Part shown: one piece after another, positions 1 to 12,500 of the stretch | Numbering within the stretch: the first letter of the stretch is position 1 | How the letters are laid out: every line of letters starts with the position of its first letter | Source: Septoria linicola | Lineage: Eukaryota > Ascomycota > Dothideomycetes > Mycosphaerellales > Mycosphaerellaceae | Direction: 5' to 3' | Length of the DNA: 64,000 nt | NCBI GenBank assembly: GCA_024114885.1 | Contig: CP099419.1 | Location: 1,488,001-1,552,000, forward strand | The notes under the pieces: model-generated | The model's database searches: none | What the model was told of the DNA's origin: nothing | The model's input: only the letters and a program-made list of their open reading frames with translations | Made by a program: the position numbers and the translations under genes

Positions 1-510
1 TGGCCATCTTGGAACAAAATGCTCGCAGAAGTGAGCTTGTGTTAATCGCATGCGAGAGCGCGGCCAGAAATTTGAGAGGCTTTCAATTCTCAGTGCCAAA
101 AGTCATGTCCACAATTAAATCATGGGACGTACACCATCGAACAGCTGGCAGCTCTAAGTTAATGCAATATTATTGTAGAGACGGCTACGCCAGACACTTT
201 CATTCGGAAGACCACAGTCGCGAAGTTTCACCGGCGAGCTGGATCTAACGCACTGCGCACGCGTTCGTTCGTTCCGGGAAGGACACCACTTACAAACGTT
301 CAAAACTTGGCTGCGGCACATATCCATATCTCTTTCACAAGCTCACAGGTCACGAGATCCGCAGGTGGAAGGTCACCGGCAAGACCAAAGATATTCAAGA
401 CCATTCACTCGAGTTTGTCTGGAGGCGACGTCCCTGCCCGAGCACATCTGCTATCCCACGACACATACAGCATGAGCCGATAGCGTTCAAGGATCTCACA
501 AGCATCAATC
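1..510. other. gene-free stretch upstream of the DnaJ gene
   Basis: No convincing coding frame is present. The small open frame at 9-248 starts on TTG and resembles nothing known. The stretch should hold the 5' UTR and promoter of the plus-strand gene at 511. Confidence 0.5.
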
Positions 511-1602
511 ATGGCCAGCACGCAACTCATGTCCCTGGCGGGCTGGTATTTCCTCCCCAATCTGGTCACGGGCTACGTACAAACAGCTCTATATGCGATC
601 TTCATCCGAGCTGGCGACCCCAAGCCAACACCAGGAACACCACGTTTCGCCCGCGACAGACGCAACATCCACATTGCCGTCATACTCGCTTATTTGATCT
701 ACACCATCTACGAAGCCGACTATCAGCTACAAACAGCAGGCGACTTCTACCGTCTTCTCGGAGTTCCGCACGATGCCAGCGAGAAAGCCATTCAATCCAA
801 ATTCCGGCGCTTGACAGTCCAATTCCACCCGGACAAAGTCAGCGGCGAGGACAAAGATAGAGTCCAGCAGACATATGTTCTCATGAAAGTCGCAAAGGAC
901 ACTTTGGCGGACCCTGCGAAACGCTTCGCATACGACCGCTTCGGACCAGATATTCTGCGTTGGCAGAATTGTAAGCTCATCAAGGACTTCATCTTCTCTG
1001 GTATGCAGCAGATGATGGGCTATTACATTGGCTCTGGCGCAGTCCTGATCCTACTTGGAGTGCTGGGCTACCTGAGACAGGGCATGTTCTGGCGTTATCT
1101 GGTTATGGCTTCATTGTTTGTGATTGAAATGCACACCATCACAAGGCCTTACCTCCCAATTGTGCTTACGAATGTCGTCAACCCAATCCTGGCTACGACT
1201 GGTTTCCGACAGCCATATCTGCCATTTCAGCTGGTCACGCTCTTGAGGAAGCTCACTGTAACGTTCTTCATCGCAATGAGCCAGCTTGGTCCACTCTTAC
1301 AGGATCCCAAGCAGGCGGCTATTGCTGACGGGCCCGGCGTACCTGCTCAAGTCCTCGACCGCGTGGACGCGATTGCGAATGCGACAGAATCCGAGATCTC
1401 GAGGCTCATGGCCCTAGAGCTCACACCTTTTGCGCAGGACCCCAGTACAGGCCGAGAATTACGTGCGAGTCTGAAAGAGTGGTTGGTACAGAACACGATA
1501 CGGAATGACCCTGAAGTCAAGATGGCAATTCAGAGAGTGTTTGATCAAAGACGAGCGGAAGGGGCGCCTGATGCGATGAATGCTAGACTCGCAGGGCAGT
1601 AG
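511..1602 (+). CDS. membrane-anchored DnaJ (Hsp40) protein
   Basis: Single-exon gene for 363 residues. A J domain spans about residues 78-143 and contains the diagnostic HPD tripeptide at 106-108 (context QFHPDKV), so it should stimulate an Hsp70 ATPase. A hydrophobic segment at about 52-68 precedes the J domain, and several more lie between about 170 and 260, so the protein is probably in the ER or another endomembrane with the J domain on one face. There is no cysteine-rich zinc domain, so this is a class C type J protein. The start is the first ATG of the frame. The gene converges with the F-box gene on the minus strand, the two stop codons lying only about 30 bp apart. The exact subfamily is not certain. 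Confidence 0.85.
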   Translation: MASTQLMSLAGWYFLPNLVTGYVQTALYAIFIRAGDPKPTPGTPRFARDRRNIHIAVILAYLIYTIYEADYQLQTAGDFYRLLGVPHDASEKAIQSKFRRLTVQFHPDKVSGEDKDRVQQTYVLMKVAKDTLADPAKRFAYDRFGPDILRWQNCKLIKDFIFSGMQQMMGYYIGSGAVLILLGVLGYLRQGMFWRYLVMASLFVIEMHTITRPYLPIVLTNVVNPILATTGFRQPYLPFQLVTLLRKLTVTFFIAMSQLGPLLQDPKQAAIADGPGVPAQVLDRVDAIANATESEISRLMALELTPFAQDPSTGRELRASLKEWLVQNTIRNDPEVKMAIQRVFDQRRAEGAPDAMNARLAGQ

Positions 1603-1632
1603 GTGACTAGGTATAAATTTACTGTCGTGCTC

Positions 1633-3570
1633 TCATCTCGTGAAGCCCATTCCTAATCCTCTCACGAATCGCACTTCATCGGCATTCCGCTCCAAAGCTC
1701 TACGCATCGCCATGCCATATTGCCGCTCAGCGTCTTGGCGGGCTTTCTCTGCTGCAGAGAGAGCTTGCTCTTCGAGGGCATCGTGCCATTCATCACGGCC
1801 TAGTGGATCGCCGTGGCCCATGCCTAGCACACCGAGCCTGCCGTCTCCAGTCCATAGCAGAAGCTTGTTCTGGTTGATATCGAGTCTTCCGCCTGTACCT
1901 ACTCCCTCGTGGAAGCTCTGACCGAGAGGAAGAATCTTCTGCACAATGTCTCCTTGCCCCGGCACTTCGGTCCCGCTAGTCGTGAAAATGCCTCGAGGCG
2001 CAGAGTCTTGTGATGCAGTATCTGATTCCACCGGCAGGCTGTCATTGATGTTGTATGTTCGCACATACGTGGACCCGTCACGTTCCATCCACTTTAGATG
2101 TCCGTCGCCATCACTGAAGACTATGCGACCGCCGTGGGATGCTACTGACAGCAATTTTGAAGCCGAAGCGTTCTGTCGATTTCGATAAGGCTCAACGACG
2201 GAGGGTTGAGGGTAGAATTCTAACGAGCCCTTTCCTTTATATTCTGCTGCTGCGATGATGGTAGAGCCGACGGCGTCTTTCCGTGTCTGGAGAGCGGACA
2301 GTGAGGCATGAGGATGCCGAATGAGATCGAGACTGCGTGGCACCCAAGGTTGGGGTAGAGTCGCAAGGTAAGCGATACGTGCTCCGCTGAAGATGGTCCC
2401 TCGCAAACGAGGAAAGAATCGGCGATCGTAATTAAGTAGCGATGTAAAGCGTCCTGCGACCCAAATCGAGCTGTCTGTACCAGCAGTGTCTTGATGTAAG
2501 ATCGATAGTGGCCCAGGCTGAGTAAGAGTCGCATGAGAATAGAGTGAGCCGCCGATGAGCTCGCCACCTGTCGAAGCATCCCCAGGTGCGAAAGAGGGAC
2601 CTCTAGGATCATGCAAATGAATGGTGCTGTTCGTGCCTACCGTCAGTGGCGAGCGGTTTCGCGACTCCGAAAGTGCTGTAATGGGAAATGGATAACGGTG
2701 GGCTGAGACAACTTGCAGAGTTGTCAAGTCTACCTCCTGTAAGGAGTTCTGTACCGCGAAATAGGCGTTTCCTGAAGAGCTGTCCACAGTCACGCACTCC
2801 ACTGCACCTGTTTCGGTCATGCTGGTGTGACTCTTCGAGGTCGCTTCTGGTCCTTGACCTGTCAACAGGCCAGGCCGTGATTGTGCGAGTAGCCTGCCGC
2901 CACCGCTGCTACGTTCTGATCGCCGTCCAGCAAGATTCCACAAACATACACTCCCATCGTCTAGGGCAGCCACCGCATGCTCAGCTGTACGATCTTGCCG
3001 ATCGCTAAGCAATCCGATGCCAGTGACCTCCCGAAAATCGTCCCGATCAATAGTATGAGAGTTGGGCAAGTCGATCCAGCCAACGTTGATGGCTCCATGT
3101 CGCTGAATGTACTCATCGTAATAATCAAGGTGCTCGCTCGGGTAGCCTGGCTCCCAATTTGCTATAGCACGAATTCTCTGTAATCGTACTTGCGCGGCTG
3201 GGTCTGCTGCAGTGAACCCTGGCGACCTGTCCTCATTGTTTGCCGGGAGATCACTACTTGGTAATGCAGACACAGCATTACGAATCTCTGCCAAGCGAGG
3301 ATCTTGACTGTTCAAAAGGTCACGGCGGCGGCGTATACGTTCTGCCTGAGAGTGATCGTAGCAGACGATCTTCCACAGAGCATCGTCGCGGCCGAGCGTG
3401 AGGAATTTGACAGACACAAGTTGCACTCGGACGAGGTCGACAACGTCGAGATCTGGCCACAATCAGCATCAAGATACATACCTCGATGATAGCTGACAAT
3501 AGTCCGTACAAGACAGTACATGTAAAATGATCTCTTCGGGCAGACGCTCCATGTTGTCACGTCTCGCCAT
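1633..3570 (-). CDS. F-box protein with WD40-like C-terminal region
   Basis: Model: complement(1633..3452, 3510..3570), 626 residues. The short first exon (start ATG at 3570) splices over a 57-nt GTACGG...CCAG intron and restores a classic F-box, LPEEIILHVLSYLDVVDLVR, followed by the usual tail ending in LWK. The rest contains repeated hydrophobic/GxVxLWN-type segments (for example DDGSVCLWNLAG), consistent with a degenerate beta-propeller. Such proteins act as substrate receptors of SCF ubiquitin ligases, binding Skp1 through the F-box. The C-terminus is charged and helical. The substrate is unknown. Without the first exon the F-box is cut in half, which supports the spliced model. Confidence 0.8.
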
Positions 3571-4404
3571 GGGCAACTTCACGTATTTTCCGAGCAGTGG
3601 CCGGAGCTGCAGCATCGAAATCGTCTCCAATCACGCATTCAGCAGATGCAAGACACTGCGCGGCGCCTGGTCGTCAGCACGTTGACAGCGCCTCATCAGA
3701 ACGGCATGACCTGGCGCCGGTCCAAAAAGCAGGCAAGGAAGGTCTTGTCGCGAAGATCGGCTGAGTGGGCTGCACACCGAGGAATGATTCGTTGGTTCAG
3801 CGATGTATTAAGACTGTCATCAGGAGCGTTTCCGATTGTCCGACTGGCGCCTTGCGCACCAACTATGTTTTTCATTCAAGACACGAGAAAAATCTCTAGG
3901 AGATCAAGGAGATGAGCAAGAGTCAAGACTTTTGAACAATATAATAATAATGTAGCAAATACTAGAGTAGCAGAGTTGCAGGCGAGAGTTGAGCAGGATC
4001 GCGAAGACCGGTCATGTGACCGTCTCGGAAGATTCCTTCTACATACCTCGTCTCATCGCTTTTCGTTTTGAGAAAGCATGGCGGAAGAAGCGCGTTAATA
4101 GAGATTGCTCGGGGCTTGTGCCTCTGAGGCCAAACGGTCGGGGCGTGATTTTCACTACTCTCACAATACATTCAGACTCTCTGTCTCTTTCTACCAGTCA
4201 CCGCCACATACTGACAATACATACTGACCATCTCACGCGCTTGTCGCCAACACACCACCGGCGGCCGATGCGACGAGCGACACTTTGGGACAAAGCAGCG
4301 ATCTGGTCAGACCCGCAAAGATTGCACCTCCTGAACCAAGCCGTCGTGCTTTATTCCCAACACACCACTACCATCGCATCGACACCATACCACAACGGAC
4401 AACT
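3571..4404. promoter_or_regulatory. divergent intergenic region, F-box gene and Ies4
   Basis: About 830 bp between two divergent start codons, so it should carry both promoters. The 89-codon frame at 3646-3915 shows no recognisable domain and is treated as chance. No specific element is claimed. Confidence 0.4.
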
Positions 4405-5269
4405 ATGTCGACGACCATCAAGACAACGATGAAGCCGGGCAAAAAGAGTCGCATAGTATCATTACGCATATCACCGACTCGTCTGACACAATGGCCATCA
4501 GACAGCGTGTCTGTCGGTCAGGCTTCAGCGGTGCCATCCATTAAGAAGGAAGCATCGCCATCAGTACAACTACCAGAGCTCGCCGACAAATCTTCAGACT
4601 CGAATGCGACTCCTGTGCCGGCAGGCACTGATGCCGCCGATCCAAACTCGCTGGCACCACCCAAAGCAGATGGCAGAAGGAAGAGAGGTGGCGCGACTGC
4701 AACAGGACGCAAACGAGCTCCTCCATCTATCGATCCTAACGCACCACCTCGGGAGCGTGGTCGACCAGGTCCCAAGAAGAAGCCCAGGCTGTGAGTAGTC
4801 CCCACGAGCAGCCACTCCATAGAGCATTGCTGTCACTCTGATGCAGTCTGGAACACGTGCTAATACATGATTCAGGCCTGATGGCACCATCGACCGCACC
4901 ACCGAGAATGTGAATGGCGCGCGACCAGTTAATGCCATTCCCGCCCACAAGCTTGGACCTAAAGCCAACACAGGTGCCATCAACGCTGGATTGCGAGCAC
5001 TAGATCGCACGGGAAAGCCTTGTCGACGATGGGGCAAGAAGACGCTTGAGATCAAGTCATTCACCGGCGCCGCCTGGCAATTATCGTCGTGGAAGGCACC
5101 TCCCAAGGATCAAGGATTCCCCGGTGATGTGAAGAGCGACAGTGCCAGCTCTAGTGACATGAAGCTCAATCAGAGCAGCGCTGTGCAGAGCGACCGCAGC
5201 CACAGCCACGTTGGCGAAGACACGATGATGACAGGCATGCAGAGCTCTCCAGCCCCCATGCCTGCCTAG
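4405..5269 (+). CDS. IES4: INO80 chromatin-remodelling complex subunit Ies4
   Basis: Model: join(4405..4790, 4876..5269), 259 residues, with an 85-nt GTGAGT...TTCAG intron. The N-terminus has the family's KKSRIVSLRISPTRL segment. A proline/lysine-rich linker leads to the conserved core, which begins RGRPGPKKKPRL directly at the splice site and continues after it with AHKLGPKANTGAINAGLRAL, DRTGKPCRRW and a KSFTG-type motif. This core is typical of the fungal Ies4 family, a small nonessential subunit of the INO80 ATPase complex that is a target of checkpoint phosphorylation in yeast. The Ser/Asp-rich tail is probably disordered. The split of the motif across the intron makes the splice model firm. 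Confidence 0.87.
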
Positions 5270-6068
5270 GACACATATTTACATTGGGATGTCCCTTGGC
5301 AGTTGTTTTGATATTGTTGTGCAGCACTTCAGCGCGGCGTTTGGGAAAGCGGACCAGTTCTTTTACAGAACGCTTCAAGGAGAGCGGGTTTTGTGAGATA
5401 TCAGCCATGGCTACATCAAGGCACTCCTTTGAGCTCGGGATATCTAGAGCCACAAATGAAACCTGCTAATGCTACTATGTCACACGTATCTCGTTGAGGT
5501 TCCCGTTGCGTTATCGACACGGTGTGCTTCTTCAGGTGAAGCTGCTGAGCTTCAGGTGGGAGGTCAGCTCCAGCTTAGGTAGTCCGAAATGGCTGTATTG
5601 ATTGTGCAACAGCCAATGTTGAATCTTGCAATGCCTGACTGTCATTGATGTTACCATATGTCTATCAGCTCACGCAACTCGCCTTTCCCTATCTTCGCCG
5701 AGCAGCCACTCTCAACGTCCGCGTGCTCAATCCCCGCATGTGATATGGAGCTACCAGCGCATCATCATTTAGGCCACTATACTTGGACCTTGTGCCGTCG
5801 ACACCGTCTGACCACTTCACTCGAAGCTTGACCATCTTTTGCGACAATGTATGTTTTCGACTCGAGCTCGAGTAGGAATCGTCCGTGAAGGTTCCGAATC
5901 ACCCAATCGTCGCCATACTTTGACTGAGGCCGACATCTGAACCAGTAGACTGACTTTTGCGGCTTGCATGAGATATCGCGCCTGATCGACTACCAGCTTG
6001 CATAGCTTTGGGCAGGAAAACTGGAGTCAGGTCGGCGGCAACTGCTCTCTCTCGCTGGACTGACAAGA
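5270..6068. other. intergenic region between Ies4 and the RanBPM-type gene
   Basis: About 800 bp without a supportable gene. It should contain the Ies4 terminator and the promoter of the downstream plus-strand gene. Only short out-of-frame ORFs are seen. Confidence 0.4.
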
Positions 6069-8256
6069 ATGAGCGACCCCAGCAACCCGCGTCCCATCCC
6101 CGACTACTACTCTTCCAACCGACGACCTTCTTACGCCACTGTGGTCGCTGGCAGAAACGCAGCGGCTGCCGACAGTGCTCACAGCAGAGATCCCTCAGGA
6201 GCATCGCTAATCTCGCTGGAGGAAGTGCGCGATCGAGAGCGAGGACTACGGCAGACCACATTGACTCCATCGAGTTGGGACAGCATGGCAGGCACGAACA
6301 GATACGATGACGGGCGAAGGCCAGACACAGGCAGTGGGAGTACGATAGGCGGTATAGGCAATGGTGCATACGGTGGAGATGCCATCCGGTACGATGGCCT
6401 AGGCTGCCTCGACCACGAAGATCACCCTCCATTTTACACCCCTTCATATCTCCGCCATTCACGACACGTGCAGAGGCTTCAGCAGGTATATGAGGAGCAC
6501 GTGGCGGAGCTGAAAGCGCTTTCTACCAAGACGCCGCGAGCATATCAGTCGGGTCTATCCACGAGTCCTAGCGCCACAAGTCTTAATAAGATGCCTTCTC
6601 AGCACATGCACCGCGGCGTAATGCAGGATGTTGTTGAGAGGATGCCACCAAGCTCCTCTGAAGAGGAGAGACTGCAGCCATTGCCGAGCAGGTGGAACGA
6701 AGATGATAAGTGGACAGGGCTAGAAATTCTGGCAGATGGAACAGAAGTACGCTTAAGTGGAGCGACAAGGTCCGATCAAGAGGCAGGATCCGTGAGGAGT
6801 GACTGGCCAATTCCCAGGGAAGCAGGCATATTCTACTTTGAGGCCACGGTATTGTCCCGAGCAAAGGACGCCCAGATAGGCATCGGGTTCTCCACTAGGA
6901 AGGCGCCTCTCGGTAGGCTACCGGGCTGGGAACAGGACTCTTGGGCATACCACGGTGATGATGGTCATTCTTTCGCGTGCAACTCGACCGGCAAGGCATA
7001 TGGACCCAAATTCACAAGCCAGGATGTGATCGGATGTGGTGTCAACTTCAGGACACAAACTGCCTTCTTCACCAAGAACGGGACGCATCTTGGAACGGCA
7101 TTTCACAACATCAAACTGGACGGAATGTTCCCAATGGTAGGTATGAAGAAGCCCGGAGAGCACTTGCGAATAAATTTTGGCAAGACACCTTTCGTCTTCG
7201 ACATCGACGGTCTCGTTGAGCAAGAACGACAAAATATCTTGGGCGACATCGATCGAGCAGATGTGTCGAGTCTGCACCCTCCTGATGATGAAAATGCTCT
7301 CATCCACAACCTCATTGGCCAGTATCTCGCTCATGAAGGCTACGTGGAAACTGCAAAAGCCTTCGCCAACGACGTGGAGGAACGTCAACAGGCGTTCGAC
7401 GACCACACCACACCATTTCGAATATCTAGTGAAGACGATCAACATGCCATCCACCGGCAGCGGATACGAAAATGCATCTTAGACGGCGAGATCGAGCGAG
7501 CGCTTAAGTATCTCTCTGCTTATTATCCGACACTGTTTGACGATGAGCGGAATCGAGACAGTTATTTCCGCCTAAGATGCCGAAAGTACGTCGAGATGAC
7601 TCGAAAATATGCAGAACTAGCAAGTGCGACCTTCGTATCGTCACCTGCCACCGTCAACAAGAGTGTTGACTCGCTAGGCAGCAATGGCCATGGAGACACC
7701 GATGTGGAACCCCAGCACGAGCATCCCTCAGACACACAGATGGAGCTTGATGATCAGTTGAGACGAGAAGCCGCACGTCATGTGGGATCCAATGATGATG
7801 TCGATATGGACGTCTCACAAGAATTACCACCAAAGACAGCCTGTATGAAAGCAGATCAACTCTTAATGGCGCTTGTCACCTATGGACAAGAGCTGCAACA
7901 AGAATGGAAACTTGACAGGAGGCCACACATTCACAAGCATCTGAGAGAAATCTCCGCAAGCTTCGCTTATGGAAACATACACGATAGCCCTATCAGCCAC
8001 TTGTTCGCGCTGCATGGTCGGGCAGAGATAGCGGAGGAGGTGAATGCCGCTATTCTGGGTAAGCCTCCGCGAACGATTATAGATAAGAGAACCAGAACGC
8101 TGACAATGTTGACTAGTATCACTCGGGAAACCTTCTTCCGCAGCATTGGAGAAAGTATGTGCTTCCACTGAAACATTACTCGATGAAGCGGCTGCACGAA
8201 TAGGCGGTGCTGCGGCGACATTTGTCAATGTTCGAGAGGACTTTCTACGGGAGTGA
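6069..8256 (+). CDS. RanBPM/Gid1-like SPRY-LisH-CTLH-CRA protein
   Basis: Model: join(6069..8058, 8144..8256), 700 residues. After a disordered N-terminus a SPRY domain spans about 190-360 (GIFYFEATVLS, IGIGFSTRKAPLGRLPGW, YHGDDGHSF). A LisH motif (NALIHNLIGQYLAHEGYVET), CTLH and CRA regions follow. This is the architecture of RanBP9/10 and yeast Gid1/Vid30, scaffold subunits of the GID/CTLH E3 ubiquitin ligase that degrades gluconeogenic enzymes. The last intron (85 nt, GTAAGC...TTCCGCAG) is needed. Without it the frame ends at TGA 8169, and with it the CRA domain closes in a helical tail ending GGAAATFVNVREDFLRE. Confidence 0.88.
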
Positions 8257-8621
8257 CCTGGAAACGCTGAAGCCTGTGGGTCACTGCAGGCGTCTTCAGG
8301 TATGAGACACCCTTGGTACTCGGCTGAACATGGCAACAGAGGACGAGTCTGTGGAGCGAAGATATTGACATAGTAGCATTGGCGTTGACGGCATAGACGC
8401 AGTGCACTATCTCACCTTACCATGATTAGAGATCAGAGATCAATACTACAGGCCTTTGAGACTGTGACAGAGTCGCAGAATTTCTGCCGTGTGCTCATTC
8501 GTCCTCTCGTTCCTCACACTGCTCAAGCAGCCGAGCATTGTCTCGAGAACTAACTCCAACCAGTCCATGCATATCATCCATCATAATCGTAACCATCATC
8601 AACAACATCAGCAGTATTCCT

Positions 8622-9246
8622 TCAATGCCCCTCTGGCGGGTTATCCGCAGCGAAAGCCTTGAGATCCTCCATCTTGATCTTATTCAACGCCTTCTCATTC
8701 GTAGCATTCAACCACACCTTCGGCACAATCTTATCTCCTGCTTTCTCTCGCCCTCGAGCTTCAAAGGCTTCGAGCCAGCGGGAAGCACACAGGCACCATT
8801 TACAGCCTCCTTTCATGCCGCCGATGGAGCGCAGGTCGTTGCCTTGTTTGGCTGTGAAGTCGAGGAATCTGAAATATCATCAGCATCATGGTTTAGTACA
8901 AGGTGGATGGAGCGTTGAGAGGGATCAGGGGAGGGGTGGTGGGGTGGTGGGAGCGGACGAACTCTTCAGTGACTTCAGCGGCGATGGCATGATTGCCAAA
9001 ATCCGAGCCTGGAACTTCACAGTAGCCATTTCGGAGGTACCCCGTCATTGGAGTTGTAGAGTGCAGAGCCAAAGGCTGCTTGAAGATGTTGAGAGACTTG
9101 GACATTTTGCTATTGTCGTCGACGGAATCGCTTTCGTAGAGAAGAGGTTCTTGATTGTTGTGATGGCTGTGCTTTGCAAAGGTGGCACTTGCAAAGATGG
9201 CAAGAATGCAGAGGATAGTAGGGAGATGTAGCAGTTTTGAATACAT
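8622..9246 (-). CDS. DUF2237 family protein with a predicted N-terminal signal peptide
   Basis: Model: complement(8622..8868, 8963..9246), 176 residues, intron 94 nt (GTTCGT...TTTCAG). The join restores AAEVTEEFLDFTAKQGNDL. The conserved core shows the family's features: MTGYLRNGYC, a Asp/Phe-Gly-His-like DFGNHAIAAEVTEEF segment, and GGCKWCLCASRW near the C-terminus, with an Asn/Thr-Glu-Lys-AL motif after it. DUF2237 proteins are small, mostly bacterial, and of unknown function. The ATG at 9246 gives a hydrophobic leader ending ASATFA, which resembles a signal peptide. An internal ATG (residue 48) would give a cytosolic form instead. Function is not assigned. Confidence 0.78.
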
Positions 9247-9544
9247 TTGCTGGTCTGCAGTGTAACCGACAATGGTACGAGGGGAGGCTCTAGAAGCTAT
9301 ATCCTGGTCAAACAAGGTTTCGTGCATGACGTTGATCTGCAACGGTGCAGCGGAGACAAGTCCGCTGTTGTCGATCGTGCGGGTGGCTTCGATGGTTGCG
9401 TCGGAGGGGTCGAGATGGTTATAGACGTGCAAGCGAACATGATGATCGAATGCGTGAAATATAGTGCTTTACAACAGTACAAGTGAGTGCTTCATGGGTA
9501 TCATCAAAATATATCTCATCGCTCATGCCATCAAATGCAGGCGC

Positions 9545-12500
9545 TCAGGTCCCAGATGCCTCACCATGCTGCCCACGCCCCTGCATGCTCGCCTTCAATG
9601 CTCTCTGCAAATCTTCATCGTCCTCGTCTCTGAGCTGTGACTGAGGAGCCTTCGCCTTTTGCTCGAGCAGACTTTGTTTCTTGATATACTCCATCACAAT
9701 CTCCTCTTCAGTTTTCTCCTGCTGTGTCTTCTCGTTGGGACGCTGCTTGGAGTCGCGCTCGAACTCTTCCTGTGTAGTTCCGCCCAAGTGACCAGGATCA
9801 TAAGCAGGAGGCTGATCTGTTGGCGCAAGAGTATGGTCCGAGACAGTCGGGCTGTGCAAGCCTGCGTCGCTGTCACAATCTGTCCAGCCTCTCTGCTCTT
9901 TCAGACTCTGTGCAATCACTTGTTCCAGCTCGCGGTCGTACTGACTTCTTTCGTGCTGGCTACGGTCAGCATCGACAGCACTAGCTTCGAGCGCTTGACG
10001 CAGCGCAGCATCTTCAGCAGGATCAATCTGTGGCTCACGATGGCGCTGGGTTTCTGCCAGTTTGCCTCGAATACCTCGCTCGACACGTGCATCTTCAGTC
10101 GGATCGCCATGAGAGGTTTCCAGAACCGAAAGTCGGATGGCTTCTTCGATGGCACGATTCTCAGCTTCATCTGAGTCCATGTTGTATGCACGATCAGTAC
10201 CCATCGCAAGCATCGACTGTTCTGGATCGGGCTTTCCTGCAGTGCTGTGAGATTGGCTTCGATCGCCAGTATCTTTCTTGGTCTTCCGTGACTCGAGCCA
10301 GCATTCCTTCTTGTCCATCTGCTCCTTCAAGATGTCTCGCACCATTTCTTCGGGGTTCCGCTTCTTTTTCAGATTCTTCTGTAGCACGGCCCATCGCATC
10401 ACGACATCTCGACGTTCTTCCGGAGAGGCGCTCTGATATTCGTCAAAGCCCTGCGCTGTGCGAGCTGCAATGATGTAGTTCTGCACGCTGGAGCCGAACT
10501 GCTTCTGGATTTCCTTGTAGACACCTTTCATGGTGTAGCCCGGGATTCCGAAAATGGCAGCACCTGGCTTCAGCATGATGCCACCAATACCTTTACCAAT
10601 GCCTTTCACGAAACCAGCTGGTCCTTCTTTAACAGCGCCCTTGAAAGGCTGTGTTACGAGTCCAGTGATACCATCGTACATTCCAAGGCCGAACTCTTTT
10701 GTAGCAGCTCTGACTCCTGACTTGAAATCCGTCACGTTCTCGGACTTTCGAACAGTCTCGTCGCCATAAAGCTTTGGAGCATTGTGAAATCCCTTGGCTA
10801 GCCCCATCGTGAAGTCGAGAGGAGACTTTAATCCAGCGCCAACGATGCGATGTACACCTTTGGCCGTGTCTGTGCCAGTCTGGAACTGTGACTTCCAGTC
10901 GATATCCTTCAAGCCTGATCCAGAGCGCTCAGGTGTTCGAGGTCGGCTCGCAGATTGAGATCTTGAGTCGCTGCCAAGCTGGCCCCCAAGCGCATTAGCC
11001 ATTGAAGAAGATGTGCTCTTTCGACCAGACTCCGAGCCTGGAGACAATGGTCCAGCGTTCAGGCGAGTCAGGGAGTCTTGAAAGTTGAAGGACGATCCCG
11101 TGCGACTATCGGATCGTGCTTGCGCGGCGCTTGTCAAAGAAGTGTCCGTGTTACTTCTGGGTGTCATAACACCTGAGGGAGATGATGTCCCACTCGCCGA
11201 GTATGCAGTCTTCTCGGACGGGTCGCCAGTGAGTCCAGATTTCACGGATGCGCTCGAACTGTCTGTTCTTTCTGGTCCAGCAGGCTTCTTTCCTTCCTTT
11301 TTGCTTTCTCGCTTTGCTTTCGCATCAGGGTGTATGCCCAGCGCTTTGAGGGTTTCAATTGGAAAATCGGCGACGCCCAACATCATTGTGCTCATTGTGC
11401 CAATCAAAGCAGTAGCACCACCGGTGATCGGGTCCCAGGGACCCTCATCTGCTTCATACTCTCGTGGTCGGTACAGCTTGAGATCGTTGAAATCGAGTAG
11501 GCCTTCTTGGGCCAAAGTACACGCAGCCATGGCACTGAGTCGTGCCTGAGTGCGCTTGATTCTCCAGACAGCAGTCCGTGAAGGCGCCAAACTACAGCGA
11601 AGCTTGTCTACATCCAAGAATTGGTGGAAGCTCTGCGCACCGACATGATTGCCTTTCTCGGTAGCTATCTTCGAAGCCAGCTCATGCGCGCGCTCTTGAC
11701 TTTCTGGTTCAAGACACTTGAGAATGCCAGCAGCAAGGTTTTCAGAGGTCAATTGCTTGTTTGGAATCGGATCAGGTCCTGCACCTGCTCGAGAAACCAT
11801 AGAGCCCCAGAACTGCTGGTCGCCGAAGAAAGGCACCACTAGAGTCGGCCGGCCGGCTGTGATACCTGCTGCTGTTGTACCTGCACCTCCGTGGTGGACA
11901 ACACATGAGACTTGCTTGAAAAGCCAGTCATGTGGCACATTACCCAGCATGAAGACACTGTCTGGCTTGCCGAGCTCATCAGCACCCACTCCGCCCCAGC
12001 CTTTCGATACAAGTGCTCGCTGCCCGGTCTGCCGCACAGCATCAAAGATGAGCTTGGTCATAGCTGTCGGATCATCGAGGACAATAGAGCCAAAACCAAT
12101 GTAGACTGGTGGTGGCCCGGCCTCCAAGAAAGCTTTCAGCTCCGGTTCCGGTGTGTAATTTGTGGCCAGATCAAGGAAGAAGAATCCAGAGACACTGATA
12201 TTCGTGCCCCAGTCGCGTGGCTTTGGGATTAGTGCAGGTGACCAGCAGTAAGTGTGAGGTACTTGCAATCTTTGCAGCATACCGGGTGCCCACATCAAGC
12301 TGATGGTATCCAGTCCCAGACTGCGCTGCCGGAAACGGTTGATGATATCGCCCAATCCTTGCCAGGTGAGCATATCGATTAAAGCGTACGAGATGTAGTT
12401 GGTCAGATTTGCATCAGCATTCGAGGACTGAATGTTAGCCAGAGGGTGAGGAAAGCTCTGCGTCGGCGAATACGGCATGGTGAACATAATGTGCAATGGA

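Noticed and set aside
3646..3915. 89-codon ORF between F-box and Ies4 genes
   Set aside because: No domain, and it lies in a divergent promoter region.
8059..8171. RanBPM-type protein ending at TGA 8169 without the last intron
   Set aside because: The GTAAGC...TTCCGCAG intron extends the CRA domain in a conserved way, so the shorter end was dropped.
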